DNA of 64,000 bases from Anaerocolumna sp. (GCA_029256725.1 JAQSXJ010000031.1:1-64000), one strand, 5' to 3'. Counted from the first letter of the stretch, positions 44,163 through 54,788 are shown. Notes: generated by a model not told the origin, from the letters alone. Translations and numbers: made by a program.

Positions 44163-44885
44163 TTAGTAACCTTTTCCAATACAAACTGTGACAAAGTAAA
44201 CCTCATTTATACCATTATTTTTAAGTATTCTGGCACAAGCTTCCATTGTACTGCCTGTAGTATAGATATCGTCTACTAAAAGTACTTTGTTTAGCTTTTT
44301 ACGAAAACTGCTTCTTTCTGTATGAGAAAAGTCAAATGCTTCCGCCAAATTGCGCATACGTTCCTTATCATTGAGTTGCTTCTGGGGAAGTGTATCCTTC
44401 TTTCTTACAAGCAGCTCAGATAACACCGGTATCTCTAGTTTATCCCCTATGCTTCTGGCTAATACATCTGCCTGATTATATCCTCTTTCCATTAACTTCT
44501 TTTTATGAATGGGGACTGGAACCAAGGCATCTGGCGAGATATCCATAATCTCTTCCTTACAGGCTTTTAACAGTTCTTCGGTATAAAATTCAGCGTACTC
44601 TCTTCTTCCATGATTCTTAAAATCAGCCATAGATTTCTTCATTTCTTTATTGTATAACCATAGAGCTATACCTCTGGTAAAATCTCTGCTTTTCTTTTCA
44701 CAATCATAACAGTATTCTTTATTATCTTGTTCCAATGGTTTGCCACAGCGCTTACATTTTGGTTCCTCTATAAAAATAAGCTTTTTACGGCATTCTATAC
44801 AAGATAGTTCACCCCGTATATCTACGATTTCAGAACATACGGGGCATCTACGCGGATAAAGGATATCCAGCAACGAGTTAAACAT
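44163..44885 (-). CDS. comF: ComF family protein (phosphoribosyltransferase-like)
   Basis: The 240-residue protein has an N-terminal double zinc ribbon (YPRRCPVCSEIV and CKRCGKPLEQDNKEYCYDC) and a C-terminal phosphoribosyltransferase fold with VLLVDDIYTTGSTMEACARI, the PRPP-binding loop. ComF helps take up single-stranded DNA in competent cells. It starts nine bases after the nucleotidyltransferase stop with RBS AAGGAG, and is followed by the yvyF-like gene, so they share an operon. Confidence 0.92.
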   Translation of the reverse strand: MFNSLLDILYPRRCPVCSEIVDIRGELSCIECRKKLIFIEEPKCKRCGKPLEQDNKEYCYDCEKKSRDFTRGIALWLYNKEMKKSMADFKNHGRREYAEFYTEELLKACKEEIMDISPDALVPVPIHKKKLMERGYNQADVLARSIGDKLEIPVLSELLVRKKDTLPQKQLNDKERMRNLAEAFDFSHTERSSFRKKLNKVLLVDDIYTTGSTMEACARILKNNGINEVYFVTVCIGKGY

Positions 44886-44894
44886 ACAGGCTCC

Positions 44895-45797
44895 TTAGAA
44901 CAGCTTTGCAGGATATAACCCTTTATTTACAAGTTCTTTAATTGATTCCATTACAATAGGCTTATCTTCTTTGTAAGTAACTCCAAACCATTTATCATTG
45001 GTTGAAAGGACTTTAACAGAAGCCTTGCTTTTCTTAATCAGGTTGCCCACTTCCTCCGGAAGTAAGTATTCCGACTTTAACTCCTGACCGTTCTCTTTTA
45101 AGAACTCCACGAAACCTTCCTCCAAATCTGCTAACAAACCTGGCTGAAATCCCCACATATTCATAGATACAGGGGTACTTATTTCAAGCTCTGTCTCTAC
45201 ACCATCTTCAATAGATACTGCGTTAGTTCCCTTTTTCTCAATGGCTTTGGTTTCTTTGATATCAATCAGATTACCCTCTGCATTAACCTGACATACTCCT
45301 CTTGTTACAGTACCATTCTCACTTAAGGTATTGCCAAGGATAAATCCTGCCATACAGTAATCGCCTTCGTTCTCACTTGTCTCTACCAGATAATCATGTA
45401 CCTTAACAAAGGCCTCGCTACCATAATAATCATCTGCGTTGATTACTACAAAAGGTTCTTTTATAAGTCCTCTACAGCTTAATACTGCTTGTCCGGTTCC
45501 CCAAGGCTTTGTTCTGCCTTCCGGTACTGAAAATCCCTCAGGCAAATTCGTCAGTTCCTGAAAAGCATACTCCACTTCTACCTTTTCTGCTATACGATTA
45601 CCTATTACTTCCTTGAAATCCTTCTCGAGGTCTTTTCTTATTATAAAGATCACCTTATTAAATCCTGCTTTTATAGCATCATATATGGAATAATCCATAA
45701 TGATCTCGCCGCTTACTCCTACGGGCTCTAACTGCTTAATACCGCCAAATCTGCTGCCAAGACCTGCTGCCATAATAACCAATGCTGTTTTTTTCAT
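44895..45797 (-). CDS. Sugar-phosphate nucleotidyltransferase family protein
   Basis: The 300-residue protein starts MKKTALVIMAAGLGSRFGGI, the GxGTR-like nucleotide-binding loop in a variant form (GLGSRFGG), and has VVINADDYYGSEAF with the metal-binding Asp pair. It is the NTP_transferase fold that activates a sugar phosphate with NTP. The product sugar cannot be named; it is larger than a minimal domain and has an unusual insertion after WGTGQAVLSCR. It heads comF and may or may not serve the polysaccharide locus. Confidence 0.8.
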   Translation of the reverse strand: MKKTALVIMAAGLGSRFGGIKQLEPVGVSGEIIMDYSIYDAIKAGFNKVIFIIRKDLEKDFKEVIGNRIAEKVEVEYAFQELTNLPEGFSVPEGRTKPWGTGQAVLSCRGLIKEPFVVINADDYYGSEAFVKVHDYLVETSENEGDYCMAGFILGNTLSENGTVTRGVCQVNAEGNLIDIKETKAIEKKGTNAVSIEDGVETELEISTPVSMNMWGFQPGLLADLEEGFVEFLKENGQELKSEYLLPEEVGNLIKKSKASVKVLSTNDKWFGVTYKEDKPIVMESIKELVNKGLYPAKLF

Positions 45798-45935
45798 AGT
45801 TCCTCCATTTCTGCCTTCACCCTTATATACATTAAAGACTTATTGTGATTAAATTATACCTTATACTCGGTAAATACGCACTATATATTTTATAAATTAC
45901 TATATATTTCCTATTTTTGAAGATTCCAGTTGACT

Positions 45936-48155
45936 TTATTTTTCTAGTTCATTGATGCGGTTTGCAAGGCCTGAATACCTTCTCTGCTCACTTTCATTAT
46001 CAATCATGAACTGGATGGTATCCGAATTGCCAACGATGGTAACACAATTTTTTGCTCTTGTTACGGCAGTATAGAGTATATTACGGTTTAGAAGCATCCT
46101 GGGTCCGGTTAACAACGGAAGCACAACGGCCGGATACTCGCTTCCCTGCGATTTATGAATGGTAATTGCATAAGCAAGCTCTAATTCTTCCAACTGACTG
46201 TAAGGATACTCTACCAGTCTGCCTTCGTCAAATTCTACGGTTAGCTGTTCCGCAAAATGATTGATTTCACGGATGATGCCTGTATCGCCATTATATATTC
46301 CGGTGCCGCTTTCATTGGTAATACCGTATTTACTCTTACTCTCCCATGTTAGCTGATAATTATTCTTAATCTGCATTACCTTATCACCTTCGCGAAAGAT
46401 TGTATTATGGAATTCCTTTTCTTTCTTATCGGCAGATGGCGGATTCAAATACTGTTGAAGCACCCCATTTAATTTCTCTACACCCAGCTCACCTTTACGC
46501 ATAGGCGTTAACACCTGAATGTCATAAGGAGAAGCATTTACATACTTTGGCATCTTATCTCTTACCAAGGCAATCGTCACTCCTACCACATCATTGACTT
46601 CCGCTCTTTTTAATAAAAAGAAGTCCTTAGATTTATTGTTAAGTTCAATCCGTTCTCCGTCATTTATCTTATGGGCATTAACGATAATATCGCTTTCTTT
46701 TGCCTGACGGAAAATCTTAGTCAACTTAACAACATTGAATACATGAGAATTAATAATATCCTTAAGGACGTTTCCGGGTCCCACGGAAGGCAGCTGGTTA
46801 ACATCGCCAACAAGAATCATTCTGGTTCCCACTGTTATGGCACGAAGCAGGGAATGCATCAGGCTTATATCAACCATGGACATTTCATCAATTATAATAA
46901 CATCTGTTTCCAAGGGATTTCCTTCATTTCGTTCAAATACCAGCTTGTTCTCCATGTCACCGGACATTTTAGAGATTTCCAGGAGTCTATGAATCGTCTT
47001 GGCTTCGTAACCTGTTGTTTCTGTCATACGCTTAGCCGCTCTGCCTGTAGGTGCAGCTAATAGTAAATCCATTCCTTCTGCTTCAAAGAATCGGATAATT
47101 GCGTTAATGGTAGTTGTTTTACCTGTACCCGGTCCTCCTGTTACAACCAGGATTCCGTTTCTTGCCGCTTCCATTACTGCTGTTCGCTGCAAGTCATCCA
47201 ACTCTATCTGAAATTGCTTTTCCACTGTTTTTAAGCGGCGCTCAATCTCAAGAAGGGGCAAGTCATATTTTATATTAAGATCACTTAGCATTTTGGCAGT
47301 GTTCAGTTCCAGATAATATAGGCTTGCTCCATATATAAGCTTCTGTTCGCCTTCTGTCTTGATAATAATCTTTCTCTCCATAGAAAGATTACTTATCTGA
47401 TCCTCAAATCCCTTAGGTGAGATGCCAAGAAGCTCGCAGACTTTTCGGTATAGCATCTCCTCCGGCAAATAAACATGGCCATTTGTGCTTCCCTGTAGTA
47501 ATACATATAAAATGGATGCCTTGATACGATAATCCGATTCCGTTCCGATACCCACTCTTGCAGCTATTTCATCTGCCAGCTTAAAGCCTACTCCAATAAT
47601 ATCTTCAGCCAGACGATATGGATTCTCCTTAATCACCTGATACAGCCGCATTCCATATTCTTTATATATTTTAACAGCCAGAGCCGTGGTAATCCCGTAC
47701 TGTTGAAGGAATATCATGGCTCCTCTCATGTCTCTTTTGTCATTAAATTGAGCAGCAATCTCTCTTGCCATATGGTCACTGATACCTTTTACTTCTGCCA
47801 GTCGCTCAGGCTCCTCTTCCATAATACGAAAAGTATCTGCTTTAAATCTTCTTACTATTCGTGCCGCCAAAGCACTTCCTACTCCTTTAATGGCACCTGA
47901 GCCCAGATATTTCTCCATAGAGTCCAGGTCCTCCGGCTCTTTGAATTCATAGGTCTCTACTAAAAATTGTTCTCCGTATAGCTGATGCGCAGTGTATTTA
48001 CCAGAGCATCTTATAAATTCTCCTTCATTAATAAAGGTAAAAGTTCCTACACAGGTTATTTCTTCTTTTTCTTTTGTAAGGGTTAATACTGTATATCCAT
48101 TTTCAGCATTGCGGAATACAATCCGATCTACATACCCTTCTAATTCTTCAGCCAA
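45936..48155 (-). CDS. recD2: RecD2 family ATP-dependent DNA helicase
   Basis: The 739-residue protein has the RecD2 N-terminal OB and helix-hairpin-helix part (GSGAIKGVGSALAARIVRRF, about 80-230) and superfamily 1B helicase motifs: VVTGGPGTGKTTTINAII (Walker A), DVIIIDEMSMVDISLMHSLL, MILVGDVNQLPSVGPGNVL and AYAITIHKSQGSEYPAVVLP, with YTAVTRAKN at the end. It unwinds DNA 5' to 3' and acts in repair, with no RecBC partner. The start is TTG at 48155 behind AGGTGAG. Confidence 0.94.
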   Translation of the reverse strand: MAEELEGYVDRIVFRNAENGYTVLTLTKEKEEITCVGTFTFINEGEFIRCSGKYTAHQLYGEQFLVETYEFKEPEDLDSMEKYLGSGAIKGVGSALAARIVRRFKADTFRIMEEEPERLAEVKGISDHMAREIAAQFNDKRDMRGAMIFLQQYGITTALAVKIYKEYGMRLYQVIKENPYRLAEDIIGVGFKLADEIAARVGIGTESDYRIKASILYVLLQGSTNGHVYLPEEMLYRKVCELLGISPKGFEDQISNLSMERKIIIKTEGEQKLIYGASLYYLELNTAKMLSDLNIKYDLPLLEIERRLKTVEKQFQIELDDLQRTAVMEAARNGILVVTGGPGTGKTTTINAIIRFFEAEGMDLLLAAPTGRAAKRMTETTGYEAKTIHRLLEISKMSGDMENKLVFERNEGNPLETDVIIIDEMSMVDISLMHSLLRAITVGTRMILVGDVNQLPSVGPGNVLKDIINSHVFNVVKLTKIFRQAKESDIIVNAHKINDGERIELNNKSKDFFLLKRAEVNDVVGVTIALVRDKMPKYVNASPYDIQVLTPMRKGELGVEKLNGVLQQYLNPPSADKKEKEFHNTIFREGDKVMQIKNNYQLTWESKSKYGITNESGTGIYNGDTGIIREINHFAEQLTVEFDEGRLVEYPYSQLEELELAYAITIHKSQGSEYPAVVLPLLTGPRMLLNRNILYTAVTRAKNCVTIVGNSDTIQFMIDNESEQRRYSGLANRINELEK

Positions 48156-48407
48156 TAATATCTCACCTGCCTTTAGACTGCAACTATTTATAAGACTTAT
48201 AATTATAATCTATCACTCATTTATACCCCATCTGTTTGCAGATGTGGCACTGCCACGGATCAGGGTAAGAATTTTGCTTATTTATTATTCACACTGGCCG
48301 CTTATTTGACTTTATAAATTACGCCTAGAAAACAACTATACCCCATTTCATAATAGAAATGCAATACAGAAATTCTCTAGGCGCAAGAAAAAATCATAAT
48401 TATTTAA

Positions 48408-48743
48408 TTATACATTACGTTTCATGGATTCATACAGCATCTGGGCAATTCCCATGCCACCAGTCTCCACAACGTCATCTGCGTATTTTTCATATAGCAT
48501 ATCACCAAAGTAGGAAACATATTCCCCTTGGTCTTCTTCTGACCCAACGCTTTTCTTCATTTCCTTAAACATCTGTTCAACCAGATAGGATTCGAAATCT
48601 TTACATACTGACATTAACTCGTCGTCAGTAGCGGTGCTAAGATCCTGGTTCAGCGTTTCCTGTAATTTAGTAGTACTTTGCTTTGCCTGTGTCTGAGCAA
48701 GGGCTGATTCTACTGAGTAATTATTACCAATTCCTATACTCAT
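48408..48743 (-). CDS. Flagellar rod-binding protein (FlgJ N-terminal domain type)
   Basis: The 111-residue protein is the FlgJ rod-capping domain alone: CKDFESYLVEQMFKEMKKSV and ADDVVETGGMGIAQMLYESM, without the muramidase domain seen in proteobacterial FlgJ. It should cap or assemble the flagellar rod. It follows flgG by 11 bases with RBS AAGGAGG, ending the mbl-flgF-flgG group. A stem GCCTAGA/TCTAGGC at about 48327-48382 lies downstream and may terminate the unit. Confidence 0.9.
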   Translation of the reverse strand: MSIGIGNNYSVESALAQTQAKQSTTKLQETLNQDLSTATDDELMSVCKDFESYLVEQMFKEMKKSVGSEEDQGEYVSYFGDMLYEKYADDVVETGGMGIAQMLYESMKRNV

Positions 48744-48754
48744 CTGTAGCCTCC

Positions 48755-49570
48755 TTATCTGCGAAGACTATTCGCTTGCTGAAGCATTTCATCTGCTGCA
48801 TTGATGGCTTTGGAGTTCATCTCATAAGCTCTTTGGGCTACAATAAGATCTACCATCTCATTGGCTGCCTGTACATTAGAATTCTCCAAATATCCTCTTT
48901 TAACAGTGCTCTTCTTTAAAGTTGCATCCTGACCTTCAACTCTGGCTGTTCCAGAAGCTGCTGTTTCTAACATTATACTGTTGGAAGTCTTCTCAAGGCC
49001 AGCCGGATTATTAAACTGAGCAAGTCCAATCTGTTTACCTGTTGTTACCAGATTGCCTGATGCATCAGGATACAGGAAGTTTCCATATTCATCAACCTCA
49101 AGTAAAGAAGCATCTATTGTACTATCAAATACCAGAGGCTGTCCTGCAGTATCAAGTACAGGATATCCTTCTGTCGTAGCAAGGGTTATTCCATCACTTC
49201 CTACAGAGAGACCAAATGTACCGCTTCTGGTGTATCCAATACCTCCATCAGCTGTCTGTACCATAAAGAAACCATTACCCTGTATAGCAAAGTCATAATC
49301 TCCTTCAGTCTGCTTTAAAGATCCCTGGGTATACTGGGAGACGATAGCGGAATTTTTTACTCCAAGACCTGTCTGTGCTCCCACAGGCTTTGCTTCGCCT
49401 GTACTGTCTGTTGATTTATTCTGAATTGTCTGATATAACAAAGATTTAAATTGAGCAGTTTCCTTCTTAAATCCTGTTGTATTGATATTCGCCAGATTGT
49501 TTGAAATCGTATCAACATTTGTCTGTTGAGATATCATACCGGAAGCTGCTGTCCACAGTGAACGCATCAT
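48755..49570 (-). CDS. flgG: Flagellar basal-body rod protein FlgG
   Basis: The 271-residue protein has the FlgG-type ends: MMRSLWTAASGMISQQTNVD with NNLANINTTGFKK, and NVQAANEMVDLIVAQRAYEM with NSKAINAADEMLQQ, the paired helices that pack the distal rod. The middle contains GDYDFAIQGNGFFMVQTADG. It is secreted by the flagellar type III system and lacks a signal peptide. It forms a pair with the related protein upstream, the same layout as flhO-flhP in Bacillus. Confidence 0.95.
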   Translation of the reverse strand: MMRSLWTAASGMISQQTNVDTISNNLANINTTGFKKETAQFKSLLYQTIQNKSTDSTGEAKPVGAQTGLGVKNSAIVSQYTQGSLKQTEGDYDFAIQGNGFFMVQTADGGIGYTRSGTFGLSVGSDGITLATTEGYPVLDTAGQPLVFDSTIDASLLEVDEYGNFLYPDASGNLVTTGKQIGLAQFNNPAGLEKTSNSIMLETAASGTARVEGQDATLKKSTVKRGYLENSNVQAANEMVDLIVAQRAYEMNSKAINAADEMLQQANSLRR

Positions 49571-49591
49571 AGAGTTTTATCCTTTCTCGTA

Positions 49592-50365
49592 TTATACCTT
49601 ACCTACGGAGCTCACAGCCTGCTCAAGTGAACCGTCAATGGTCTGTATAACTTTTTGATTAGCTTCATAGGCTCTTGTTATGGCAATCATGTTTGTCATT
49701 TCTCTTACAACATTAACATTAGACTGCTCTGTATATCCTTGCTGAATAGTTGCGGTACTGTCTAACGGTGTTGCACCGTCAAGTGCCAGATAAAAGCTGT
49801 CTCCCTGCTTCTTCAGATAATTATAATCTGTAAAATCTGTAAGCTTTATCTTATCAATAAATACACCATCTGCATAGATATTTCCGCTCTCATCAGCTCT
49901 TACTTCTGCGGCATCGGCAGGTATTGTAATTTCTCCGCCTTCTCCCATCAGGGTATTTCCGCTTGCATCCATGATCTTACCATCTTGATTCACTGTAAAA
50001 GAACCATCTCTTGTATATTTAACTGTTTGATTTCCTGCACTGTCAGTGGTGGTTACATTAAAGAAACCAGAACCCTGAATAGCAAAGTCATAGGTGTTGC
50101 CTGTGTTTCGCAGGGACCCCTGGTTATAATCTGTATAAACCTCACCAATTCTAACGCCCAGACTCATTGATCCAACCTGTTTATTAGAATAATTTTCTGA
50201 AACATCTTTGATTTTATAGGTTAAAAGATTTTTAAAAGATTGGTTTGTTACACCATCTTTCTTATAGCCTACTGTTGAAGCATTTGCCAAGTTGTTCGTT
50301 ATGACATCAAGCCGCTTCTGTTCATTTACCATACCGGTCCAGGATGTAAATAATCCCTTTACCAT
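49592..50365 (-). CDS. flgF: Flagellar hook-basal body protein (FlgF/FlhO type)
   Basis: The 257-residue protein begins MVKGLFTSWTGMVNEQKRLD with NNLANASTVGYKKDG and ends NVNVVREMTNMIAITRAYEA, a rod/hook protein of the FlgF/FlgG family. The start at 50365 follows AGAAAGGGG; an ATG 27 bases before lacks a site. It lies after mbl with a 206-base gap and before flgG. The exact name (flgF or a second flgG) is by order only. Confidence 0.88.
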   Translation of the reverse strand: MVKGLFTSWTGMVNEQKRLDVITNNLANASTVGYKKDGVTNQSFKNLLTYKIKDVSENYSNKQVGSMSLGVRIGEVYTDYNQGSLRNTGNTYDFAIQGSGFFNVTTTDSAGNQTVKYTRDGSFTVNQDGKIMDASGNTLMGEGGEITIPADAAEVRADESGNIYADGVFIDKIKLTDFTDYNYLKKQGDSFYLALDGATPLDSTATIQQGYTEQSNVNVVREMTNMIAITRAYEANQKVIQTIDGSLEQAVSSVGKV

Positions 50366-50571
50366 TCTAACCCCTTTCTGCCATACCCACACTGTATATA
50401 GTTGAATACTGCACTAATCAGTAGTTGAAGTTCTATTTGTGCAATCCCCAGGTCTTCTTGGGATATTACAGTAATTTCTAGTTTAATGTAATCCGCGTAA
50501 TACCTCAATCCGGCATTATTCCTATACACGGCATACCGATGTATATATTATCGGACATTTACTTCAAATAC

Positions 50572-51551
50572 TTAATCCCTGGAGCCACTTAAATATTCAA
50601 TATATTTTCCGGTGCCAATAGCAACAGCTGTCATGGGGTCTTCTGCTGTCATGGTATTGATACCTGTCTTATTCTCGATTAATTCTTCCAGTCCGTATAA
50701 AAGGCATCCGCCTCCGGTAAGTACAATTCCTCTGTCTGCGATATCTGCTGCAAGTTCCGGGGGGGTCTTCTCCAGCACACTGTGTACTGCTTCTACTATC
50801 TGTGAAGTGGTTTCCTTTCTGTTTCATCAGAGGATACCGTTATTGTCTTTGGAAGACCTGTTACCAGGTTACGTCCTCTCACATCCATTGTAACGACCTC
50901 CGGCCTCTTAAAGGCTGAACCAATCTTAATTTTAATCTCTTCTGCCGTTCTCTCACCGATTAAAAGATTATGTTTTTTACGCATATATCGAACGATTGCT
51001 TCATCAAAATCATCACCGGCAATCTTAATAGAAGTACTTACAACCGTACCTCCTAAAGAAATAACTGCGATATCTGTGGTTCCGCCTCCGATATCTACTA
51101 TCATGTTACCGCAAGGCCTGAATATCTCAATTCCAGCTCCAATAGCTGCTGCAATGGGTTCTTCTATTATCTTAACATCTCTGGCACCTGCCTGATAAGT
51201 TGCATCTTCAACTGCCTTCTTCTCAACTTCTGTTACACCGCTGGGTACACATACGCTGATAATGGGCTTACGGAAACGATGTTTGCCGACAGCTTTCTGT
51301 ATAAAATATTTTAACATCTTCTCTGTTACTGTGTAATCAGAAATAACGCCCTGTCTTAAGGGACGTACTGCTACGATATTTCCAGGAGTTCTACCAAGCA
51401 TCAATCTTGCTTCTTCACCTATTGCTCTGATTTTATTTGTATCTCTGTCAAAGGCAACTACAGAAGGCTCTTTAAGCACAACCCCTTTTCCCTTTAAATA
51501 AACTAATACACTTGCCGTTCCTAAATCAATCCCTATGTCACTACCTAACAT
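50572..51551 (-). pseudogene. mbl: MreB-like protein Mbl, frameshifted
   Basis: The first frame (251 residues from ATG 51551) shows MLGSDIGIDLGTASVLVYLK, VPSGVTEVEKKAVEDATYQA, EPIAAAIGAG and DIGGGTTDIAVISLGG, the actin-like ATP sites, then ends out of frame as [14 protein letters not shown]. The second frame, open from about 50814, continues [20 protein letters not shown] then [14 protein letters not shown] to a normal C-terminus at 50572. The break at about 50815 fits loss of about ten bases from the usual EALK-like stretch. Mbl guides cell-wall growth along the cell side. The order mbl-flgF-flgG matches Bacillus mbl-flhO-flhP. It could be a sequencing or assembly error. Confidence 0.85.
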
Positions 51552-52297
51552 ATCTAATCTCCTTTCAGATTCTCAAGGTTATTCTTCTGCTGCTGTCCAG
51601 CATCAGACCGCCGCCGGTTCTGATTTTATCCTTATACTGTCATTTCCTTTGTTATAAACGAAAAAAATGCTTGAATTCATTTTATGATAAGCACGATTAA
51701 AACTGCTGAATTATTTCCCTATTACTTTTATTATTGCCGACTTTTCCGGAAGCTATCAAAATACAGATATACACTTAACATTTCGATTTTTTCCATAAAC
51801 CTGTCAATTAAACACACTCTTTTTTATTATATACATATTTATAGTTTTTTTCAAAGGAAATTTTAGAAATAATGGAATATTAATATTTTCTTAAAGAAAT
51901 ATGCTGTTTTACCTGAGTAGAACTGTCGAATAGAAAAGTTACATAATTGAGTTTCAACCAGTGTTATGATATGATGAATCTGGTTAGTTTTCTTTTTTTA
52001 CTAGGTATGTAGCGACCTAGTTGCTAGTTTATTTTTTATGGTGATACAATAAAAAGCAGCCGCGGTTTTTATAATGCAGCTGCTTCCTATATGTCAGTAA
52101 ATAAAAAAATTCTGTCTTTAAAAATCAAAATATTTTATCACCTAGAATGTGAAAAACTAAAGTATTACTTTGAATCATTAGATAATTCTAAAATTAATTT
52201 ACCTTATTCGTCCTGCTATTTATCTTAGATAAAACTTAATTATCAACTACATACAACTACATTTAATATAATCAGCTAAATTTTTGCATTACATAAT
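51552..52297. other. AT-rich intergenic region without a visible gene
   Basis: No credible reading frame is present. A perfect 7-bp hairpin ACTAGGT/ACCTAGT lies at 52000-52021, a weak AGCAGC/GCTGCT stem near 52054-52086, and a short TTTATCT/AGATAAA hairpin at 52220-52234 that could end the glycerol dehydrogenase transcript. Confidence 0.5.
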
Positions 52298-53392
52298 TTA
52301 CTTGAAATATTCCTGTCCTAATAAATCAGCTGCAAGAAGTGCATCATAGAGTTGGTCAGCAGTTACATCTCCCGCCATATTATGTATGGTTTCACCTGGT
52401 ATACAAGCTTTTTCAGCTGCTATTCTTACTCTGCTCACATCGGTTACTCCCAACTCCTTAAGCGTAACAGGAAGTCCAACTTTATGACAAAAGTCCATAA
52501 CTTCCTTTATTTCCTCTAAAGGCGCGCTCTCTAACAGTAGCTGAGTTATGGTTCCATATGCCACAACAGAACCATGCATTGTCTCTTCACATTCTGAAAG
52601 AGCTGTAAAGCCGTTGTATACTGAATGTGCTGTTGCCAGTCCACCGTTATCAGCCCCTACCCCGCTTAAGTAAGTATTTGCTTCAATTATTGCTTCCAAC
52701 GCAGGTGTTACCAGGTGATTTTCACAGGCAAGTTTTGCCTGGTATCCGTTTTTCAAAAGTGTTTTATAACACAATTCGCTTAGAGCCATTGCCGAAAGAG
52801 CAATCCCTCCATTCTCTAGACTAGGTGAATCCGTTCTCACACAAGCTCTGGCTTCAAAAAAAGTTCCTAAGGCATCACCCATTCCAGCAATCAGGAATTT
52901 GACCGGTGCATTGGCTATAATCTCACTATCCACAATGACAGCTTCCGGATTCTTCGGGTAGAAAAGATAGCTGTCAAAAGCACCATCATCCTGATAAATA
53001 ACTGATAAACCAGTGCATGGTGCATCTGTTGCAACTACTGTGGGTACGATTACAACCGGGAGTTTCTCATAATGAGCAGTAGCTTTGGCAGTATCGATTG
53101 CCGATCCGCCGCCGATACCAACAACTACCTGGATCTGTTTATCCTGAACAATTTTTCTCATTCTGCTAATCTCACCCACAGAACTTATTCCTTTGAATAC
53201 TTCAAAATGAAGTTCACAATTACTTCCTTCAAAACTTTTCTTTATTTTATCAGAGCAGGTCTTATAACCGCTGTTACTACAGACAAATAGATATGATGTT
53301 CCTAACTCCTGTGTTTCCTGATAGAAATGTAACAGTGCTCCTTTTCCTTGTAAATATTTTAAAGGTGCTCTTAATAATTTTAATACAGCCAT
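52298..53392 (-). CDS. gldA: Glycerol dehydrogenase family, iron-containing alcohol dehydrogenase fold
   Basis: The 364-residue protein has the NAD-binding GIGGGSAIDTAKATAHYEKL, VVATDAPCTGLSVIY, and metal ligands in MGDALGTFFEARA (Asp), GLATAHSVYNGF (His) and ETMHGSVVAYG (His), which fit GldA. It oxidises glycerol to dihydroxyacetone or the reverse in the cytoplasm, with a divalent metal. It is divergent from a LuxR-type regulator that probably controls it. The RBS is AAGGAAGGG. Confidence 0.88.
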   Translation of the reverse strand: MAVLKLLRAPLKYLQGKGALLHFYQETQELGTSYLFVCSNSGYKTCSDKIKKSFEGSNCELHFEVFKGISSVGEISRMRKIVQDKQIQVVVGIGGGSAIDTAKATAHYEKLPVVIVPTVVATDAPCTGLSVIYQDDGAFDSYLFYPKNPEAVIVDSEIIANAPVKFLIAGMGDALGTFFEARACVRTDSPSLENGGIALSAMALSELCYKTLLKNGYQAKLACENHLVTPALEAIIEANTYLSGVGADNGGLATAHSVYNGFTALSECEETMHGSVVAYGTITQLLLESAPLEEIKEVMDFCHKVGLPVTLKELGVTDVSRVRIAAEKACIPGETIHNMAGDVTADQLYDALLAADLLGQEYFK

Positions 53393-53618
53393 TGATGTCC
53401 CTTCCTTTTCCTGCGTATTTACTTATTTAATTTCAGTATGGTTTATTTACTGATACTTTGTTATTATCTTGACAATCCAATAATAGCACCTATATAATAA
53501 AGTAACAATTGCCCACAACACCTATTCTTCTAGGGTAAATACCCTATAGGAATTTTTCATAAATCCTATCTTTTAAGCAGGCAGACATATGTTACCTGTA
53601 CAGCAAATTGGAGTTATT

Positions 53619-54713
53619 ATGACTGAAATTAATTCTTTAACACAAGAAGATTATAGACGACTGCTTTCTTTTTCTGAAGGCTTGAATCCTAATGATATAA
53701 ATTTCCGTAAAACAGCTATGGATGATCTGCTTCATTACTTTCCTTTTGATGGTGCCGCCTTTCCTCTGGTAGATGGTAAAGGATACTATAAACATCTTAT
53801 TTATGTGAATTTTACACCTATCTCTATTGAATCCTACGAACGAGACTGTTACAAAAATGATTTTTTTGCTCCAGCTAATTTAAAGGAATCAGAGCGGAAA
53901 TCTGTTTATACTATTGAAGATTTTACTTCCTATATTGAATATGAAACATCAACTTTATACAGCCAATGTTTATACTTCAATGGATTTTATTACGAAGCTT
54001 TGGTTCTATTAAGAGATGATGAGAATAAACCCTTAGGAGCTGTTGCCGTATATCATGGGAAAAATTCCTCCGGCTTTACTCTTCGGGAACAACTCCTTCT
54101 CGAAGAAATAGGGATAATCATGGAGAAAGCTACACGGTTACATCTGAAATATCTCTCTATGCAAAATAATCTTAGCTTCTACAACAGGTTGTTTGCTCGT
54201 CACCCTATTGGAATGATATTATGTGACGGAGATTTTTCTATACAGGAAATTAACCAGGAGGCCCTCCATATCTTAGATTTGGTTCATCTGCCTGCTAATA
54301 AAGATGGGGCAAGCTTACTCTTAAATGAATACATCCTTCCTGTTTACCAAGAAGGAGCCACTCACAGATTCTGTCTGCGTCTGGCCGAGGGGGTCGAGGT
54401 GTTTCTGGAAAACATTATTGCAAAAGAGCATATAACTGACTGCTTTATAACTCGTTATGCAATCTTTCTGAATCTATCTTCTGGTAATAGCAGAACTTCT
54501 TGGACTTCATATCTCAAAGAAAGAGAACTAACGAAGCGAGAGTGCGAAGTAACCGGATTTTTATGTCAAGGTTATAAGATCAAAGAAATAGCAGATATAT
54601 TAAAAATCAGTTTAAATACTGTTAAACGTCATAAGGAAAGTATTTATACCAAGATGAACGTAAATAGCTCCAGCCAATTAATTTTATTATATCAAGAAAT
54701 AAAGAATTCCTGA
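53619..54713 (+). CDS. LuxR family transcriptional regulator
   Basis: The 364-residue protein ends in a LuxR-type helix-turn-helix (LTKRECEVTGFLCQGYKIKE then IADILKISLNTVKRHKESIY, about 300-360). The N-terminal part (about 1-170) resembles a GAF-like sensor and a middle part (about 175-290) a PAS-like fold (IGMILCDGDFSIQEINQEAL). The start at 53619 follows GGAG; ten codons upstream the frame is open but has no ribosome binding site. It is divergent from gldA by about 226 bases, suggesting control of it. Confidence 0.85.
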   Translation: MTEINSLTQEDYRRLLSFSEGLNPNDINFRKTAMDDLLHYFPFDGAAFPLVDGKGYYKHLIYVNFTPISIESYERDCYKNDFFAPANLKESERKSVYTIEDFTSYIEYETSTLYSQCLYFNGFYYEALVLLRDDENKPLGAVAVYHGKNSSGFTLREQLLLEEIGIIMEKATRLHLKYLSMQNNLSFYNRLFARHPIGMILCDGDFSIQEINQEALHILDLVHLPANKDGASLLLNEYILPVYQEGATHRFCLRLAEGVEVFLENIIAKEHITDCFITRYAIFLNLSSGNSRTSWTSYLKERELTKRECEVTGFLCQGYKIKEIADILKISLNTVKRHKESIYTKMNVNSSSQLILLYQEIKNS

Positions 54714-54788
54714 TAGTTAATAAATACCAGTTAAACTAGCGGTAGTTTATCATATGCTCATCAGACTGGTTGATATCACTTGCAGCTA

